Assembly: GCA_051294375.1 (NCBI GenBank)
Contig: JBJCIZ010000239.1
Span: 6,944,852 to 7,008,851, forward strand
Direction of reading: 5' to 3'
Origin: Paraspadella gotoi
Taxonomy: Eukaryota; Chaetognatha
DNA length: 64,000 nt
The first letter of the stretch is position 1. Each line of letters starts with the position of its first letter. Below, in pieces: positions 60,076 to 64,000 of the stretch. Position numbers and translations under genes: made by a program. Under the pieces are notes generated by a model. The model saw nothing but the letters and a program-made list of their open reading frames with translations. It was not told where the DNA came from and did not search any database.

Positions 60076-60320
60076 TTATGAAATTGGTACGACCAATATA
60101 AAATTATCCATTCATTTAATAAATAAGCTATCTTGCCCTTGACTTTGGACAGGCTTTGGTGGTTTAAGGCCTCCATCACTCTTACAAGATAATGAAATAG
60201 CAGGTCCCTGCAAGCTTTCGATCAAGACTCTCTCACAGTCTCGTTTATTCTCTCCCAGAGTTCCTGGCTTCCATATCAATGAAGTGGTATAATATTTCAA
60301 AGAATGTTTCAATTGTATAT
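60076..60320 (+). repeat. Dispersed repeat family 1, near-complete copy
   Basis: All hallmark blocks in order, from GAAATTGGTACGACCAATA to CAAAGAATGTTTCAATTG. Confidence 0.92.
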
Positions 60321-61084
60321 ATTATATACTATATAATCCGCACAACATCAAAATACTAGGAGTTGAATTTTATGAAATTGGTACAACCAAGATTTTATTC
60401 TTTTTTTTTTCCTTCCTTCTTTCCTTTATTCAATCTTTTCATCCTTTTATTCCTACCCATCTTTTTTTCCAATTTTCCTTCCTTACCTCCTTCCTTTTTC
60501 TTCCTTCCTTCCTTTCTTTCCCTCCTTCTTTCTTCATTTAGTTTTCGCTTCTTCCTTCGCTTCCTTTCCTTCCCTCCCTTTTTTTTCTCTTCCTTTCTTC
60601 CTTTCTTTTTTCCTTTCACTACTTCTTCCTTTTTTCTTTCCTTGCCTTCCTTTCTTTCGCCTCCTTCCTTTTTTCTATTTATGTTCTTTCCTGTTCCTAT
60701 CCTCATCTTTTTTTTTCTATTCCAGTTATGACTAGTCTTTCCCTGGTTGCCTTCCTATCTTGTCTACATAGATACTTTAAACCGTTTAGAGATGAGTTTT
60801 TTTTTAGTTACTTCTCATTGACAAGAACAATTTATACACCCGCTTGTTTAAAATCATTATAAGTTTATAAATGTTTATAAATTTTCTTGGCAATTCCCCT
60901 ATTTTGTTTTAAAGCCCTTTTCTCAATTCATTTGTCAAGAGCCTTTTGTTTAACACAATAAGCTCAATGAGCTCATTTGGGTTTAATTAGCTCATTTTGC
61001 TCAATCATTTTGATTGGCTTAATTTGATTTCTCATAAAATATTCAAGCCTTTATTCGTCTTGATTTGTTTATTAAAGATTTTTG

Positions 61085-61310
61085 ACGTTATAAATAACAT
61101 AACATTGATAGGGAAGCCAGGTACTAAGGGAGTGAATAAACGAAACTGTGAGAGAGTCTTGATAAAAAGCTTGCAGGGACCTGTTATATCATTATCTTGT
61201 AAGAGTGATGGAGGCCTTAAACCACCAAAGCCTTTCCAAAGTACGGGGAAAGATAGCTTATTTATTGAATGAATGGATAATTTTTATATTGGTTGTAACA
61301 ATTCCATGTT
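61085..61310 (-). repeat. Dispersed repeat family 1, near-complete inverted copy
   Basis: AACATTGATAGGGAAGCCAG, GAAACTGTGAGAGAGTCTTG, AAAGCTTGCAGGGACCTG and GAGGCCTTAAACCACCAAAG. Confidence 0.92.
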
Positions 61311-63074
61311 GTCGTTAACAATTAGCCCTATTTTTTTTCAATATTATTAAATAGTAATTCGTGATCCGTAGATTTAGCTTATAGTATCTTTTGTCTATCC
61401 TTCCTTTCCCTTTTGTTTTTCTCAAACTTCCATTTTTTCTCTCCAGTCTCCAGTTAGTTTCCTTTTGTCTCTTCTCCCTTTTCCCTTTTGTCTCTTCTCC
61501 CCTTTCCCTTTTGTCCCCCGAGTTTCCCTTATGTATTTCTCCAATTTCCATTTTGTCCCCCGCTCAGTTTCCCTTTTGTCTTTCTCTTAATTTCCCTTTT
61601 GTCTAACCTGTCGTTGTTGAGGTGGAATGTTTGAGGACGCGATAATCTCCCGACGATCGATCCGCTCCGTCCGTCTTCGCCTTCATTTTTCCTGTCGTTG
61701 AAAAGGGACGTAATTTGTGACGAACGCAGTGACTGATCATTTGTTTTCTATAAAGCCTCACATCGAAACTAATTTGCATATTATTTCGAGGAAGAAAATA
61801 ATGATTTAGTAGATTTATTATTTGTTATTGCGATCGAGGGATGAATAAAATTGGTTTACATTCAATATTTTAAGTTGTGACACTTTGTTTGCTTAGCCTT
61901 AGACTAGTCTTAGGCCTTCTATTGACCGAGCATTGGCATAATTTTGACTTAATTTTGTGGTTATAATGAAAAAATCTTTCTCTTTTTCCTTCTTGTTTAC
62001 CCAATTTTCTCATTTATGTGAGAATATCAAGTCTCAAATCAATTATTACAATGTTCAAACATGACATGGGGACAAACTAGAATTCAGTTAGAAAACAAAA
62101 GTTATCCCAAATGCTACAATATGCAAATGAGATTCAATTTCTCAATCTCCGTCTATATTCATTGAATTTTATTCAATGATAAGTTTTTCTCTTACACTTA
62201 AAAATCTACCGCTTCTCTCTTCCTCCCGTTTTCTTTCCTATCTCCCTTCCTTCCATCCCTACACATTGCTACCATCCTCACAAAAAAAAGAAAACCCTTG
62301 GGCGTCTGGCAAAAGCCGGAGACGAGGCTGGCGCATTGTTAATTCAGGATTTTTTAGGAACTCTTTATCACGAGAAAAGTTTTATGCCCTCGTCTCACAT
62401 CCATTTTTCTTCCCCATCTTTTCTGTCTCGCGCTGTTTCTCTCTGTCTCCTTTTCTCTCTCTCTCTCTGCGCTCTCGGTCTGCTTCCTCGTCATCGGTCT
62501 CGTCCTCTCTCTCTCTTCTCTCTCGATCTCTCTCATCTCTCTGCTCTCTCACTTTTATTCACTTTCTCCTTTTCATTTCACTTATTTCCAGATTCGCGTC
62601 CCAACAATACCGCGGACAATTTTTCAAATTCATGAAGATATATTTATTTTTTCTTTTTTTATCAACATTTTAGAAGCAAAATTTTTATTTCAGAAGAGAT
62701 ATATTTATATTCGCCAGTCTATTCGTTAAAAATTTGTAAACTTTCCGAAGGGTCAAAGCTCTCACAAGAAAAAAGTGAACAATCGGAACCACCATTAAAA
62801 CCACTCTGGCCACCACCTTGGTCAATCAACCCACCAAGTTGACCTCTTCCACCTGTGCCGCCGATCTGATAGCATCCTTCTTTTGCCATAATACCCGCGA
62901 AGTCAATCCAGTGGCATTCTCTGTGCCATTTTACCAGTGAAACTAATCCGCGATTGCAATTAAATGGGATTTGCCATTTCACCTAATGGCATCTTCAAAC
63001 ATTTTCTCGATATTACGATGGCAATTAACCCTCCATCGCTTTACTGTAAAAACTTTTGGCCCAAAGACCGCTGA

Positions 63075-63370
63075 CCACAGACCACGGTGTCCACAGAGAC
63101 GACAGAGACCACGGAGGCCTTAGAGACCACATAGATGACAGAGGCTACAGAGGTCACAGAGACCACATAGACGACAGAGGTCACAGGCCACAGTGTCCAC
63201 AGAGACCGCAGAGACCACAGAGGCCTTAGAGACCACATAGACGATAGAGGCCACAGAGGCCAGAGAGACCACAGATGCCACAGAGGCCACAGAGGCCACA
63301 GACACCACAGAGACGACACAGGCCACAGAGACCACAGAGGCCACAGTGGCCACAGAGGCCACAGAGACAT
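63075..63370. repeat. CCACAGAGG minisatellite, copy 2
   Basis: About 30 units of 9 bp, CCACAGAGG/CCACAGAGA, with CATAGACGA variants. Confidence 0.93.
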
Positions 63371-63737
63371 TAAGTCTCAGATTAATCCAATCTCGAACGC
63401 CATCAAAATCAATTCCCCCCCTCTGAGATATTACGCCAGCCGATTTAGGGTTGTATCAGGACGTAAGTTTTGGGAAACACGAGATTGGATCCCCACCATG
63501 GGTGATTTTAATTTTAATTCATAAATTTATTTAAAAAAATCAAATAAGGTGTTAAGTTTTGAGAGTAATGTGGATTCAGTTATAACCGCTATCTCTTTGT
63601 TTCTCTTTCTCCCTTTTTTTCCCTCTCTCTCTTTCTTGATCCTTATCATCAAAAGTGTTTAGAAAATAAACGGTTATTATGATCATTTATAGAGTGCCGG
63701 AAAAACTATACCTGTATGGCCCATTCTTACGAATGGT

Positions 63738-63931
63738 GTTTTGAGCGGCGTAATACTTGCCCCCTTCCGCCCTTTTCTCCGACCCCCTCTCACCCAAATG
63801 AAGCCCCGTCGTCTTCTGTTTACATCCGGGGGCGTTGGTCGCGCCGACGCCCGCGTGACCGCGCCGCTGGTGGTTGACGGCCGCGGCGGCTGCGGCGGCG
63901 TCGCGGGCGTCCGCTCCCGGCGCCGCGTCAT
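63738..63931 (-). other. CG-rich exon-like segment (copy 2)
   Basis: The - strand ATG at 63931 opens MTRRRERTPATPPQPPRPST and continues Pro/Arg-rich. TTTGG|GTGAGA could be a donor. Frame is uncertain because copy 1 disagrees by indels. Confidence 0.3.
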
Positions 63932-64000
63932 CTAGCGAGTGATAGGAGAAGCCGACGGAAGACAGACCTTGAGGGTGAAAAAAACAAAAGATCCTTTCGT

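Larger units (their letters stand above)
60076..64000. repeat. 4-kb duplicated segment, copy 2 (runs off window)
   Basis: Collinear with 52843-57035 but about 6% shorter. It reads more cleanly in the family 1 copies, yet seems to lack CG dinucleotides in its CG-rich end. Confidence 0.9.

Overview
This is eukaryotic, almost certainly metazoan, genomic DNA: spliced genes with GT-AG introns, AATAAA signals, long CT/GA and triplet microsatellites, tRNA-derived SINE-like repeats, degenerate TTAGGG-type arrays and several runs of N. The mobile elements include copies with a terminal hairpin, an ACGG-type microsatellite and a tandem core, the layout described for bivalve 'pearl' / Helentron-associated elements. 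That points to a lophotrochozoan, perhaps a mollusc, but this is inference. The N gaps and indel-rich stretches suggest an imperfect draft assembly.

Three genes can be read. (1) Gene A, + strand, 459-12292, runs in from the left edge. Nine exons join in one frame to give 474 residues of acidic/basic low-complexity protein that I do not recognise; it looks nuclear. (2) Gamma-glutamyl hydrolase (GGH), - strand, 7179 to 3447. Six exons were resolved to the base, and the whole gene lies antisense inside the 6.6-kb fourth intron of gene A. Its sum of 1015 coding bases exceeds a whole number of codons by one, and the extra base can be placed at a CC pair at 3494-3495. (3) Gene B, - strand, from 50923 or further right down to a TGA at 16230. 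Seventeen exons have compatible phases and give 853 residues of Ser/Gly/Pro-rich, mostly disordered protein with candidate PP1-docking motifs. I do not recognise its family. Genes A and B converge tail to tail on 12.3-16.2 kb.

The introns and the right side are repeat-rich. There are about 15 copies of a ~230-bp dispersed repeat, MITE-like elements with inverted ends around a telomere-like core, Helentron/pearl-like elements, SINE-like sequences, a pair of 253-bp inverted repeats flanking gene B exon 6, and an 86-bp perfect hairpin inside a gene B intron. CT/GA microsatellites repeatedly abut splice sites.

From about 51 kb rightward confidence falls. The segment 51.1-52.6 kb is unlike the rest of the window, and 52.84-57.03 kb is an indel-ridden duplicate of 60.07-64.0 kb. 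It may be a false duplication of unpolished sequence or a diverged true duplication. No bacterial features, CRISPR arrays, rRNA or canonical tRNA genes were seen, and no autonomous transposase or reverse transcriptase could be read.
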